The position numbers and the translations under genes are program-made. Below are positions 36,003-45,863 of a stretch of DNA of 64,000 bases, piece after piece. The stretch's first letter is position 1. Every line of letters begins with the position of its first letter. This stretch comes from CBFDBF01 sp050291465. GTDB taxonomy: Bacteria > Pseudomonadota > Gammaproteobacteria > Chromatiales > Chromatiaceae. A model generated the notes under the pieces. It saw only the letters and a program-made list of their open reading frames with translations, did not search any database and was not told the DNA's origin. The stretch lies in the NCBI GenBank assembly GCA_050291465.1, contig JBNKJV010000004.1, positions 1-64,000 of the forward strand, read 5' to 3'.

Positions 36003-36025
36003 CCTGTGTCCAGCGTAGACACAGG
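36003..36025 (+). promoter_or_regulatory. Inverted repeat in the leader of the octaheme cytochrome gene
   Basis: CCTGTGTC and GACACAGG form a perfect 8-bp stem around a 7-base loop, 55 bases before the start codon. It could be a leader hairpin or another operator. Confidence 0.4.
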
Positions 36026-36080
36026 GTTGGAACAAATTAAATAAACCGTTATTCAAATACCCAGAGGGGGAACGCCTTTC

Positions 36081-37658
36081 ATGAATTACTCTCCTACCCA
36101 TAGGCCGGGTACCCTGTTGCTGGTCTCCCGGATAATCGTCCTAAGCCTCCTGTGTGGCACCATGTCGGTATTTGCATCGACCACTGACCACAGCAAGCTG
36201 AAAGAGCTGGACCGGGAATTCAAAACCGGGCCGGAGGTTACCGAGGTCTGTCTTTCCTGCCATACAGAGGCGGCAAAGCAGGTCATGAAAACCAAACACT
36301 GGACTTGGGAATATCTCAATCCGGAAAACAAGCAGCGGTTAGGGAAAAAGAACGTCCTCAATAATTTCTGTATTACCCCGCGTTCCAACTACCGCTACTG
36401 TACAGCCTGTCATATCGGTTACGGATGGAAAGACGACAATTTTGACTTCACATCGGAAGTACATGTCGACTGCCTGGCCTGCCACGATACGACCGGCAAC
36501 TACAATAAGCCCCCCGGTTTGGCCGGTAATCCGGCGGATTTCGTCAATCTGAAGGAAACCGCACAGTCGGTGGGTAAAACCAGCCGTGATACCTGCGGCA
36601 ACTGCCATTTTTACGGTGGCGGCGGTAACGGCGTCAAACACGGTGACCTGGACAGCTCTCTGGCCATGCCGGATGAGGGACTGGATGTGCACATGGACGC
36701 CGTCGGACTCGACTTTACCTGCGCCACCTGCCACGCCACCTCATCCCACCAGGTGCCGGGCAGCCGCTACGCCCCGACGGCAGCGGAAACCAAGGGCATC
36801 CAGATTCGCGGAGAGCAGGACGAGCGTAACCCCGCGACCTGCCGTTCCTGCCACGGGACCTCGCCGCACGAGTCTGACGAGATTATCGGGATCAAGCTTA
36901 ACGGCCACACCGATGAGGTTGCCTGCCAGACCTGTCATATCCCGACCATCGCCCGCGGCGGAATAGCAACCAAACTCTCCTGGGACTGGTCGACTGCGGG
37001 AAAAATGGATGCCGAAGGTAAACCCCTGGTCAAAAAGGGTGAACACGGCCATGTGGTCTACCACGGTAAAAAGGGCAACTTCGTCTACGGCGAAAACATC
37101 AAACCCGAGTATATCTGGTTCAACGGCAACGTGAGATATACCCTGTTGGATGACAAGGTGGACAAGACCGCCGGACCGACGCCGATCAATAGCTTCGAGG
37201 GAAGCCCGGACGACGGCAAATCGCGCATCTGGCCGGTCAAGGTCATGCGCGGCAAACAGCCCTATGACCCGGTAAACAAAACCCTGGTGGCGCCGCACAC
37301 GGTGGCCAGGGATGAGAATGATGACACCGCGTACTGGAAGAACTATGACTGGGGCAAGGCCATTACCGACGGTATGCAGAATGTCGGCAAACCTTACTCC
37401 GGTAAATACGACTTCATCGAAACCCGGATGATGTGGCCGATCACCCACATGGTGGCACCGGCGAAGGAAGCGGTGCAATGCCATGAGTGCCACAGCAAGA
37501 ACGGCCGGATGGAGGGCCTTCCCGGCGTCTATCTACCGGGATCCGGGAGCAGTCCCTGGCTTGATCGGCTCGGCTGGCTGGCCATCCTGTCCGTGTTGGC
37601 CGGAATTCTGATCCACGCTATCGTCCGTTTTATTTCAGCACGCAGGAGAAAAGCCTGA
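36081..37658 (+). CDS. Octaheme tetrathionate-reductase-like cytochrome c with C-terminal anchor
   Basis: The 525-residue protein has a signal peptide (about 1-32) and exactly eight CxxCH heme sites: Cys57, 107, 131, 172, 214, 254, 282 and 467 as first cysteines. Number, order and the wide gap before the last heme match octaheme tetrathionate reductase (OTR) of Shewanella, which can also act on nitrite and hydroxylamine in vitro. A C-terminal helix (about 496-516) with a basic tail anchors it, which soluble OTR lacks. The stop overlaps the cytochrome b start (TGATG), so both probably form a quinol-linked complex. Natural substrate is uncertain. Confidence 0.9.
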   Translation: MNYSPTHRPGTLLLVSRIIVLSLLCGTMSVFASTTDHSKLKELDREFKTGPEVTEVCLSCHTEAAKQVMKTKHWTWEYLNPENKQRLGKKNVLNNFCITPRSNYRYCTACHIGYGWKDDNFDFTSEVHVDCLACHDTTGNYNKPPGLAGNPADFVNLKETAQSVGKTSRDTCGNCHFYGGGGNGVKHGDLDSSLAMPDEGLDVHMDAVGLDFTCATCHATSSHQVPGSRYAPTAAETKGIQIRGEQDERNPATCRSCHGTSPHESDEIIGIKLNGHTDEVACQTCHIPTIARGGIATKLSWDWSTAGKMDAEGKPLVKKGEHGHVVYHGKKGNFVYGENIKPEYIWFNGNVRYTLLDDKVDKTAGPTPINSFEGSPDDGKSRIWPVKVMRGKQPYDPVNKTLVAPHTVARDENDDTAYWKNYDWGKAITDGMQNVGKPYSGKYDFIETRMMWPITHMVAPAKEAVQCHECHSKNGRMEGLPGVYLPGSGSSPWLDRLGWLAILSVLAGILIHAIVRFISARRRKA

Positions 37659-38329
37659 TGGCCATACATAACATCGAGGTATACAAACGTTTTGAACGCC
37701 TCTGGCACTGGAGCCAGATGGCTTTGATCCTTACCCTGCTGGTCACCGGTTTTGCCGTCCACGGCGTTCACTCGCTGCTTGATTTCAAAACCGCGGTGAC
37801 CATTCATACCATCGCCGCTCTGCTGATGATCGGCATCTGGACCTTTGCCGTATTCTGGCTCATAACGACCGGAGAGTGGCGGCACTATATGCCGACGGTT
37901 AAAAATCTTTCGACCGTGGCACGTTACTATCTCTTCGGTATATTCAAGGGTGAGCAGCATCCCTATATCAAGACCTATCGGCGCAAACACAATCCGCTGC
38001 AGGCGCTGACCTATCTGGCGGTGAAGGTGGTTATTTTTCCCGCGGTCTGGATAACCGGGATTTCTTATCTGCTTATAAGCTTCGGTATCGGCGGGGAATT
38101 TTTTGCCGGTATCGGGCTGGGTTTTCTTGCCGATCTGCATACGGTGGCCGCTATTGCGATCCTCGCATTTGTCTGTCTCCACCTATATATACTCACCACC
38201 GGTGACCACGGCTTTATCTCCCATGTAAAACCGATGATCACCGGTTTTGACGAGGTGGAACTGACCGAAGAAGAGTATGCCTACCTGAAGGCGGATGAAC
38301 CCGGCAGGTTGAGAGATACTGTAAAGTAA
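37658..38329 (+). CDS. Cytochrome b561-type membrane subunit
   Basis: The 223-residue protein has four to five helices with several intramembrane histidines (WHW near residue 17, IHTIAAL near 49, LHTVAAI and LHLYI near 160-176). These are typical of b-type heme subunits of formate dehydrogenase, hydrogenase and thiosulfate-reductase type. The ATG overlaps the OTR stop, so it is translated with it. It would carry electrons between quinol and the periplasmic octaheme protein. The cytoplasmic tail is acidic. Confidence 0.87.
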   Translation: MAIHNIEVYKRFERLWHWSQMALILTLLVTGFAVHGVHSLLDFKTAVTIHTIAALLMIGIWTFAVFWLITTGEWRHYMPTVKNLSTVARYYLFGIFKGEQHPYIKTYRRKHNPLQALTYLAVKVVIFPAVWITGISYLLISFGIGGEFFAGIGLGFLADLHTVAAIAILAFVCLHLYILTTGDHGFISHVKPMITGFDEVELTEEEYAYLKADEPGRLRDTVK

Positions 38330-38381
38330 CTTTTTACTGTTTACTGTTTTTTGATCGAATTGCTTTTTAAGGAGCAGCACT

Positions 38382-38783
38382 ATGAATCTGAAAAAGTCCC
38401 TTGCCGTTTCCCTCGCTCTTTGCCTGTCCGGCGCCATCCTGCCGATGGCGCAAGCTGCTGACGGCGACTGGAAAATAGGACGCATCTACTATCGTATGGT
38501 GTGCACGGACTGCCATAAGAAGGAGGCTGGCGGCGCCATTTCTCCCTCCAGTTACACCAAGGCCGAATGGGCCGCTTATATCGAGGCGGACAAGCACGCA
38601 AAGGACAAAGACTCGCTCAAGCATTATGTCAGTACTGAGTATCGTGACAGCATCAAGGACACCAACAAGGCCGCAGGCAATAAAAAGATCGTGGCGAAAT
38701 CGGATGAGGAGCTGCTGGCCGACGTGCAGGCGTTCGTGATTCACGGCGCCAAGGACTCCGATACTCCTGCGCGCTGCAACTGA
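38382..38783 (+). CDS. Periplasmic monoheme cytochrome c
   Basis: The 133-residue product has a signal peptide (1-26, AQA cut) and one heme site C41-x-x-C44-H45 (MVCTDCHKKEAG). A helical region follows (EWAAYIEADKHAKD) and a C-terminal Cys is present. AAGGAGCAGCACT precedes the ATG. It follows the OTR-cytochrome b pair in the same direction and could hand electrons to or from the octaheme protein. No closer family known to me. Confidence 0.85.
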   Translation: MNLKKSLAVSLALCLSGAILPMAQAADGDWKIGRIYYRMVCTDCHKKEAGGAISPSSYTKAEWAAYIEADKHAKDKDSLKHYVSTEYRDSIKDTNKAAGNKKIVAKSDEELLADVQAFVIHGAKDSDTPARCN

Positions 38784-38843
38784 CGCCACAACCGTAACTA
38801 CGGGAAACAACGCACGGAATAATTAATAATCGGGGAAACACCT

Positions 38844-40082
38844 ATGAGCGGTGAAAATGGTTCGTCCTGGATAAAGGCGGATTACAAAAGTATTTTTGTT
38901 AACGAGTGGTCACCTTTCTTCGGCGCCGCACTGCTGGTCATCATCATGGCGGTATTGATGGGTTCCGGGCTGTTCTGGGGAGTCTTTGGCGGCGTGAAGT
39001 TGTGGGGGGACTATTTTAATAATCTCATTGGATTGGGCCCCCTGCTTGGCGTCAAACCGGAGCTGGACAGCCCGCTCATGCACCGTATATCGCTTATGGA
39101 CATCACCCTGGTGCTGGGCGCCTTCAGCGCCGCCCTGTTGTCACAACAGTTCCGCATCAGCCGCCCCCCAAAACTGGAGTTCGTCTGGGGTGCTCTCGGT
39201 GGAACCCTGATGGGAATAGGCGCGACTTTCGCGGGTGGTTGCACCACCGGCGGTTTCTTCGTTCCTCTAACATTTTCCTCGCCGTCCGGCTGGGTCATGT
39301 GGATCGGTCTTCTGGTGGGCGCAATCATCGGCCTTAAACTGCTGCTATGGACCATGGAGAACATCACCTGGGGAACCAGTGCGCCGGCGGTGAAACCGGC
39401 ACGCTTCAAGCAGGCCTATCCCTGGCTCGGAGCCCTGGTCATTCTCTTCATTCTGATCTGGGCTGTCCGCTGGTGGGGTGCGGATAACGAGATGAAGGTG
39501 CAACGCGCAATACTGGTGCTGGCGGGTTTCGCTATCGGCTTCGTTCTACACCGTTCCCGGTTCTGTTTCTCCCGGGTGTTTCGTGAACCTTTCATGACCG
39601 GTGAAGGGGAAATGACCAAGGCCATGATCCTGGCCCTGGCCCTGGGCGCACCGGTAGGCGCGATACTCCTCGCCAAGGGAACCATTGATCCCTATCTGGC
39701 GGTACCGACCCGTTTCTGGCTGGGCTCCCTCATCGGCGGATTGATTTTCGGCATCGGGATGATTTTCGCCGGGGGGTGTGCTTCCGGTTCCCTGTGGCGG
39801 GTGGGTGAAGGCCACTTGAAACTGGTAGCGGCAGTGTTTTTCTTCGGCTGGGCCGGTTCCATCACCAACGGCATACTGGGAAAACTGGGTTTAACCAATG
39901 CCGAGTACGACCTGGACTTCATGGACGGCATGGCAGAAGTCAGCCCACTCGGATTTCAGGCCTACATGCCCGATCTGCTAGGGGGCTGGGGATGGACGCT
40001 TCTGGTCAGTTTTGGGTTGCTGCTGATCTGGTATCTGTTCGTCCGCTATAACGAATCGACCAATAAGTTCACGGTCTTCTGA
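38844..40082 (+). CDS. YeeE/YedE (TsuA)-type sulfur transporter
   Basis: The 412-residue membrane protein has about nine to ten helices and the family's GGC signatures twice: FAGGCTTGGF (about residue 132) and FAGGCASGSLWRVGEG (about 310). SRFCFSRVFREPF lies between. TsuA takes up thiosulfate through conserved cysteines; other members move sulfur-containing groups. This is a full two-lobe protein, not the half-size pair. It ends the OTR operon and is followed by a strong terminator, so thiosulfate entry or export is the natural guess. Confidence 0.88.
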   Translation: MSGENGSSWIKADYKSIFVNEWSPFFGAALLVIIMAVLMGSGLFWGVFGGVKLWGDYFNNLIGLGPLLGVKPELDSPLMHRISLMDITLVLGAFSAALLSQQFRISRPPKLEFVWGALGGTLMGIGATFAGGCTTGGFFVPLTFSSPSGWVMWIGLLVGAIIGLKLLLWTMENITWGTSAPAVKPARFKQAYPWLGALVILFILIWAVRWWGADNEMKVQRAILVLAGFAIGFVLHRSRFCFSRVFREPFMTGEGEMTKAMILALALGAPVGAILLAKGTIDPYLAVPTRFWLGSLIGGLIFGIGMIFAGGCASGSLWRVGEGHLKLVAAVFFFGWAGSITNGILGKLGLTNAEYDLDFMDGMAEVSPLGFQAYMPDLLGGWGWTLLVSFGLLLIWYLFVRYNESTNKFTVF

Positions 40083-40104
40083 CATTATTGTCATAGTTTC
40101 CTGA

Positions 40105-40129
40105 GGGGGCCTTCAGGCCCCCTTTTTTT
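40105..40129 (+). terminator. Strong rho-independent terminator
   Basis: GGGGGCC pairs with GGCCCCC around TTCA and is followed by seven T. It lies 22 bases after the YeeE/YedE stop and closes the octaheme cytochrome operon. Confidence 0.92.
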
Positions 40130-40260
40130 GTCCGCCTGACCGCAATTTGCAGACACTCCTGAATATCCAGGGACTTTACAGCTAAAGTTCCACCTATTCT
40201 GCTACGCTAACTATATGGAATCAGGAGAATTATAGGGAACAGCAGGCAGTAGGGAGCAGC

Positions 40261-43200
40261 ATGACAGGGACAGATACCGCTTCCGGATCCAACCACCATC
40301 CTTCGGATCCCACCAGCGATCAAACAACAACCTTCAGCATCGTCGGGCGCTATCAGTTGGCCGGACTGATGGCCGCTATAGCGGCTATTATCCTGGGCTC
40401 CCTCGGTCTTGTCTCCTTAATCGAACAGCGCTTTCACGCCCGAGCCGAAACCACTCTTCAGACCCTCCTCGTCAGCACCCATCAGGCTATCGGCGCCTGG
40501 GCCAGTGAACACAGGTTTACAGCACGCAATTTCGCGCAATCCGAGGAGGTGATCACCGCAACAGAAATGCTGCTGCAGGGAGCGAAAGAGAAAGCAACTT
40601 TGCGTTCCTCCAAAGGTCAGACACATCTACGCACATTTTTCAGTGGGCACCTGAAAAGCGATCAATATCGAGCCTTCTTTATAATCGATTCGGACAATAT
40701 CAACCTGGCCTCATCTCAGGACAGCAACGTTGGAATCCCAAATTTACTGGTAGATCAACCGGACATTCTTAAAAAACTGTGGGCTGGAGAGACGGCAATA
40801 AGCCGAGCCCAGATCAGTGACATACGGCTTCTCGATAATCTCCGCACAGAGCCCACACTGGCCCTGTTCGTGGGCACTCCCATCATTGACGCAAATGGCG
40901 AGATTATCGCTGTTCTGACCCTGCAGGTCGATCCCCATAAAACCCTGTTTCGAATACTGCAGCAAAATCGTGTCGGACAGTCGGGCGAAACCTTTCTATT
41001 CGATTCGCAAGCCATGCTGCTTTCCATTAGCCGTTTTGAAACAAATTCACATGAGTTTGGATTGGACAGAAAGATCAAAGAGACGGCCCTTTACCGCGAT
41101 GAACACGGGCACACCCATAAAATGATTCGAGTAACGGATCCGGGTGTTGATTTGAGAGTGAAGGAAGCAATCCCGATTCCGCCCGGGGAGAGACCTCTAA
41201 CCGTAATGGCCGCCAGCGCAACCCGCGGTGAATCCGGCAACAATCTGGACGGCTACCGAAACTATGTGGGAATACCGGTTATCGGAGCATGGATATGGGA
41301 TGAAGACCTGGGCTTTGGACTCGCTACCGAAGAAAACCTGTCAGAAGCTTATAGCCTGTTCTATTTCGTCAGAGCGCTCGTATATGGAGCGACGCTGTTT
41401 ACGACAATGACCATGTTATTCCTTTTTTACCTCTTCTATCGCGGTCGCCGGCAGATATTGGATACCCGCAACCGTCTCAAGGCGATATTCGACGCGACAG
41501 TGGACGGTATAGTAATTATCGACAGTCACGGCATGATTCAGAGCGTAAACCCCGCCATGGAGGCTATGTTCGGCTACCCGCAGGAAACCATGCTAAACAG
41601 CGACGTGGGCCTCTTGATGCCGCCATACCACGCTGAGGAACTCGATCGATATCTGCAGCACTATTCACATATCCAGCGTACTTCCATCATTGAGGCCGGC
41701 TACGAGGCGGAAGCCAGGCGATCCGATGGCACGATCTTTCCCGTCGAATTGAGTGTCAACCGACTGGAGCTGCCTATAGGACTGCACTTCGCCGCTGTAG
41801 TCCGCGATATAACCTTGCGCAAACAGGCTGAAAATGCCCTGGCGGACGCTGAGGAACGCAGCCGACTGTTACTGGAATCCGCGGGTGAGGGAATTTACGG
41901 CGTGGACAACCGGGGCGTCACAACATTCATCAATCCAGCCGGCGCTGAGATGTTGGGCTACAAACCGGAGGAGCTGCTCGGTAAACCGATGCACTCTGCC
42001 ATCCACCACACCCATGCGGATGGATCCCACTACCCGGTTGAAGAATGCCCGATGTATGCCGCCTTTACCCACGGAAGCTCACACCAACGTTCGAATGAGG
42101 TGTTATGGCGCAAGGATGGCAGCGGTTTCCCTGTTGAATACACCAGCACACCAATCCGCAAGAACGGTGAGTTGCAGGGCGCGGTCATCACCTTCCGTGA
42201 CATAACGGAACGGGTACGATTTGAACGCCGGCTGGAAGAAGCAAACGCAGAACTGCGCACCATGTCCCTGGTCGCAAATAGCACGGACAATTCGGTCATT
42301 GTCGCCGACCCGAACAGGCTTATCACCTGGGTCAATGCGGGTTTCACCTTTCTCAGCGGTTACCAACTGGACGAAGTAGCAGGTAAAGACCTGTGCGAAG
42401 TCCTGCATGGGCCCAATACCGACCCTGATGTTGTAAAAGTGATAGAGGATCGCCTGAAGGCGGAAAAGCGCGTTGAGGGCGAAATTCTCAACTACCGCAA
42501 GTCCGGAATACCATACTGGGTCCACTTTGAGATCTCACCGGTTTATGACGAAGGGGGCAAGTTGACCAAGTTCGTCGCCCTGGAGCTGGATATCACTCTG
42601 CGTAAGGACGCGGAGGCAGAACTGATCAAAGCCCGCGAAGCGGCGGAATCAGCGACTCAGGCCAAATCCATCTTTCTGGCTACTATGAGTCATGAGATAC
42701 GCACCCCGCTCAATGGTGTGGTGGGAACCATCGATATGCTGGAGCATACGCATCTACTGTCCAATCAACAGGATCTGGTCCGTACCGCAAAGGACTCCGC
42801 CAGGATGCTACAGAGGGTGATCGATGACGTATTGGATTTCTCCAAGATTGAGGCCGGGCGGCTTGAAGTGGAGAACATCCCGCTATCCCTCGAGGAGGTA
42901 TTGGAGACACTGGGCGAAAATCTCCGCTACCAGACACACAAACAAAACGTGGAACTACTGCTGTATTGCGACCCCTGGATACCGCCTGTGATAGGCGACC
43001 CGATCCGCCTGAAACAGATTCTGTTTAACCTCGCCGGCAATGCCATCAAATTCAGCAAGGATCTCCCGGATCGTGCGGGACAGGTTGTAGTGTCGATTGC
43101 AAAGCAGGAACAAAGTCGCAACTGGATAGAGGTCGCAATCCGAGTTCAGGACAATGGTATCGGCATGAGCGAAGAAGCGCTGCGAAAGCTTTTCCAACCC

Positions 43201-44598
43201 TTCGTTCAGGGCGAGGGTGAAACAACACGCCGATTCGGAGGAACCGGTCTCGGCCTGGTAATTACCCAACGACTGGTAGAACTGATGAATGGACATATCC
43301 AGGTGGATAGCGCGCTTGGCCAGGGATCTGTATTTACGGTATTTCTATATATGGAACCGGCGGCAGAAATCCCGTCTGACCATAATATGGTTCTGGACGG
43401 AGTACAGGTACTGCTCATAAAAGATGAAGAAGAGCCTGCACAAATACTTGAGAAGTACCTGCAGCATGCCGGGGCGCAGGTTACCATGATTAGACCCGAC
43501 GATGCCCTTGCGGCATTCCCCCTACCGGACAACGAAAACTCCGATACAGTAGTCGTCATCGATAATTGCGGTGATGAAAAACTTTTACCCCCTCTTCGCG
43601 ATTTATTACGGCGCGAGATGAACGATATTGACTTGCGCTTCCTGCTGGTAGCGCGTGGCCGGCGCCGCCACGTCCGCACTGATCAGGATGATGCGTTAAC
43701 CCTCGACCTGAACGCCATGCGCCGCGCCACCTTGATAAATGCTGTCGCCGCAATCGCCGGCCGGGAATCACTGACCCAACCCGACATGCCTACCCAGGAA
43801 ATCATTACCGATGCACCGGTGAAGATCGAGGATGCCATAGCGGCGGGCCGCATGGTGCTGCTGGCAGATGATAATGAAACCAACCTGAAGGTTATCGGAC
43901 AACAGCTGAACATGCTGGGCTATTACGTGGAATTTGCGGAAGATGGAAAACAGGCCTTATCCATGTGGCAACATGGAAGCTACAACATTCTGTTTACTGA
44001 TTGTCATATGCCGAAAATGGATGGGTACCAGCTCTCCCGCAGCATCCGAGCCAAGGAAGCGGAAGGGATCCGCATTCCTATCATCGCCATCACTGCCGAT
44101 ACCCTTAAGGGCACTGCCCAGAAATGCCTGGAATCCGGAATGGACGATTACCTGACCAAGCCGATAGAACTGCATGAACTGCGATCCATACTGGATAAAT
44201 GGTGTTCATCAGAGCAGGAGCCTGATACTCAGCCGTCTCCGCCAGAATCCGGCATCAGTAGGAACAAGGAAACCGTGGATCCAGAAGCCCTGGGCAAGCT
44301 CTTGGGCACTCAAGATCCGGAGCTTTTGGCCGATTTCTATAATGACTTTCTGGAGACCAACACACCCACTGCTGAGCAGATCCAGGCAGCGTATATAGCG
44401 TCGCATTTTTCGGAATTGAGCCGCCTGGCGCACAAGCTGAAATCGTCCGCCAGAACGGTTGGGGCCAATGAACTGGCGGACTCCTGCCAAGCCCTCGAAC
44501 TGGCAGGGAAATCCGGAAATACTGAAGGGATCATTCCACTTATGGATCACTTCACCCGGGCATTCGAAATGGTCCGTATATGGATTGAACAAAATTAG
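40261..44598 (+). CDS. Large hybrid histidine kinase (Cache-PAS-HisKA-HATPase-REC-REC-Hpt)
   Basis: The 1445-residue protein has a first helix (about 33-55), a periplasmic Cache-type sensor (about 56-365) and a second helix (about 368-392). Three PAS domains (about 405-520, 525-650 and 655-780) and HisKA with H811 (MSHEIRTP) follow. Then come HATPase (about 915-1040), a degenerate receiver (1055-1170, no typical D-pocket), a complete receiver with D1247 (FTDCHMPKMDG) and an Hpt with H1391 (LAHKLKSS). This forms a full phosphorelay. GGGAGCAGC precedes the ATG. The REC-EAL gene starts 15 bases later, so it is the likely receiver of the phosphate. Confidence 0.92.
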   Translation: MTGTDTASGSNHHPSDPTSDQTTTFSIVGRYQLAGLMAAIAAIILGSLGLVSLIEQRFHARAETTLQTLLVSTHQAIGAWASEHRFTARNFAQSEEVITATEMLLQGAKEKATLRSSKGQTHLRTFFSGHLKSDQYRAFFIIDSDNINLASSQDSNVGIPNLLVDQPDILKKLWAGETAISRAQISDIRLLDNLRTEPTLALFVGTPIIDANGEIIAVLTLQVDPHKTLFRILQQNRVGQSGETFLFDSQAMLLSISRFETNSHEFGLDRKIKETALYRDEHGHTHKMIRVTDPGVDLRVKEAIPIPPGERPLTVMAASATRGESGNNLDGYRNYVGIPVIGAWIWDEDLGFGLATEENLSEAYSLFYFVRALVYGATLFTTMTMLFLFYLFYRGRRQILDTRNRLKAIFDATVDGIVIIDSHGMIQSVNPAMEAMFGYPQETMLNSDVGLLMPPYHAEELDRYLQHYSHIQRTSIIEAGYEAEARRSDGTIFPVELSVNRLELPIGLHFAAVVRDITLRKQAENALADAEERSRLLLESAGEGIYGVDNRGVTTFINPAGAEMLGYKPEELLGKPMHSAIHHTHADGSHYPVEECPMYAAFTHGSSHQRSNEVLWRKDGSGFPVEYTSTPIRKNGELQGAVITFRDITERVRFERRLEEANAELRTMSLVANSTDNSVIVADPNRLITWVNAGFTFLSGYQLDEVAGKDLCEVLHGPNTDPDVVKVIEDRLKAEKRVEGEILNYRKSGIPYWVHFEISPVYDEGGKLTKFVALELDITLRKDAEAELIKAREAAESATQAKSIFLATMSHEIRTPLNGVVGTIDMLEHTHLLSNQQDLVRTAKDSARMLQRVIDDVLDFSKIEAGRLEVENIPLSLEEVLETLGENLRYQTHKQNVELLLYCDPWIPPVIGDPIRLKQILFNLAGNAIKFSKDLPDRAGQVVVSIAKQEQSRNWIEVAIRVQDNGIGMSEEALRKLFQPFVQGEGETTRRFGGTGLGLVITQRLVELMNGHIQVDSALGQGSVFTVFLYMEPAAEIPSDHNMVLDGVQVLLIKDEEEPAQILEKYLQHAGAQVTMIRPDDALAAFPLPDNENSDTVVVIDNCGDEKLLPPLRDLLRREMNDIDLRFLLVARGRRRHVRTDQDDALTLDLNAMRRATLINAVAAIAGRESLTQPDMPTQEIITDAPVKIEDAIAAGRMVLLADDNETNLKVIGQQLNMLGYYVEFAEDGKQALSMWQHGSYNILFTDCHMPKMDGYQLSRSIRAKEAEGIRIPIIAITADTLKGTAQKCLESGMDDYLTKPIELHELRSILDKWCSSEQEPDTQPSPPESGISRNKETVDPEALGKLLGTQDPELLADFYNDFLETNTPTAEQIQAAYIASHFSELSRLAHKLKSSARTVGANELADSCQALELAGKSGNTEGIIPLMDHFTRAFEMVRIWIEQN

Positions 44599-44613
44599 TG
44601 GTGGTTGGAGTCT

Positions 44614-45846
44614 ATGGATAGAGAAAGTTTATTAGTCAGTATATTGGTGGTAGATGACGAGCCCTTCGTACTACGGACCACAGCCCATATACTTAGAGAC
44701 ATGGGATTTCAGGAGGTGTTGACGGCAAAGACTGGAAGTCAGGCACTGGAACTCATCACCAGTGCTAAGCCGCCCGTCGACCTGGTCATGCTCGACCTCA
44801 ATATGCCGGATATGGACGGCATCGAAATGCTGCGCCGCTTCGATGAAGAAGGGTATCAAGGCGACATCCTGCTATTCAGTGCAGAAGACATGCAGACGCT
44901 CGACATGGCTGAGAATCTGGCACGGGCGCGAAATCTGTCCATCATCGGCTCCATTACAAAACCCGTGCGACGGGAAGATATTGTCGATCTTCTTAACAAC
45001 CGCACAGGCCCGCGGAGATCGACTGAAATAGACACGGATTCACCCCTGGTAACCCCGCAAATGCTGGAAGCTGCGATAGAGGCGGGTGAACTGGAACCCT
45101 GGTTTCAACCCAAGATATCTTTCGCCGATCGCCTACCTGCGGGAGTTGAAATGCTGGCTCGCTGGCCTCATAGCATCAAAGGCCCGATATTCCCCGATAT
45201 CTTCATTCCGGTTGCCGAGTCCAGTGGACTTATCGACCGGTTAACCTTCGCCCTCATCGAAAAAGCGATCCAGATGGACCAACAATGGCGCGCTCAAGGA
45301 ATAGATCTGAGGATCGCGGTTAATATCTCCATGGATAGCCTGCATAGCCTGGATTTTCCGCAACGACTGGATGAAGTGGTTAGTACATCCGGGGGCGATT
45401 TGAGCAATATGATGCTGGAAATCACTGAGAGTCGCCTTATAGCGGATCAGATTGCTCCTTTGGACGTTCTGCTACGACTGCGTCTGAAGAAGGTCCGCCT
45501 ATCCATCGATGACTTCGGGACCGGTTATTCCGATCTCTCAAAGTTGCGTGATCTACCATTCGATGAACTTAAACTCGATCGCAGCTATGTACACGCGGCG
45601 GAAGACGAAAAACGCACCGCGGCTATTCTTGAGTCCAGTGTGGACATCGCCAGAAAACTAGGTATGACGGTTGTCGCGGAGGGCGTTGAAACCTCGGATG
45701 ACTGGTACCGGATGGAACGTCTGGGCTGTAGTCAGGCACAGGGCTGGTTCATTGCCAAAGCAATGCCTGGAGATCAAATACCTTCCTGGTTGGAGTCCTG
45801 GCCGAGAAGATGTCGGGAACTCATCGGTGCGGATCCGAAAGTATAG
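44614..45846 (+). CDS. REC-EAL response regulator (c-di-GMP phosphodiesterase)
   Basis: The 410-residue protein has a receiver (about 9-125) with D61 (MLDLNMPDMDG) and Lys near 116 (TKPV). An EAL domain (about 150-395) follows. Its signature reads EML at 179, but the catalytic Glu, NIS, ITES, DDFGTGYS, KLDRSYV and EGVE motifs are all present, so activity is likely kept. ATG 44614 is preferred because GGTTGGAG lies 6 bases upstream. Directly follows the hybrid kinase, probably its output. Confidence 0.9.
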   Translation: MDRESLLVSILVVDDEPFVLRTTAHILRDMGFQEVLTAKTGSQALELITSAKPPVDLVMLDLNMPDMDGIEMLRRFDEEGYQGDILLFSAEDMQTLDMAENLARARNLSIIGSITKPVRREDIVDLLNNRTGPRRSTEIDTDSPLVTPQMLEAAIEAGELEPWFQPKISFADRLPAGVEMLARWPHSIKGPIFPDIFIPVAESSGLIDRLTFALIEKAIQMDQQWRAQGIDLRIAVNISMDSLHSLDFPQRLDEVVSTSGGDLSNMMLEITESRLIADQIAPLDVLLRLRLKKVRLSIDDFGTGYSDLSKLRDLPFDELKLDRSYVHAAEDEKRTAAILESSVDIARKLGMTVVAEGVETSDDWYRMERLGCSQAQGWFIAKAMPGDQIPSWLESWPRRCRELIGADPKV

Positions 45847-45863
45847 ACCTTAGACCGGCACCA

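Larger units (their letters stand above)
35768..36080. promoter_or_regulatory. Divergent regulatory region of DUF4242 and octaheme cytochrome genes
   Basis: The 313-base gap is AT-rich in the middle (35880-36000). It holds a perfect 17-base palindrome (35944-35960) and a hairpin (36003-36025), listed separately. It must contain promoters for both directions. I see no typical Fnr box. Confidence 0.5.

Noticed and set aside
44614..45846. Inactive EAL domain because the signature reads EML
   Set aside because: The metal-binding Glu and the NIS, TES, DDFG, K and EGVE motifs remain; EVL and similar variants occur in active enzymes.
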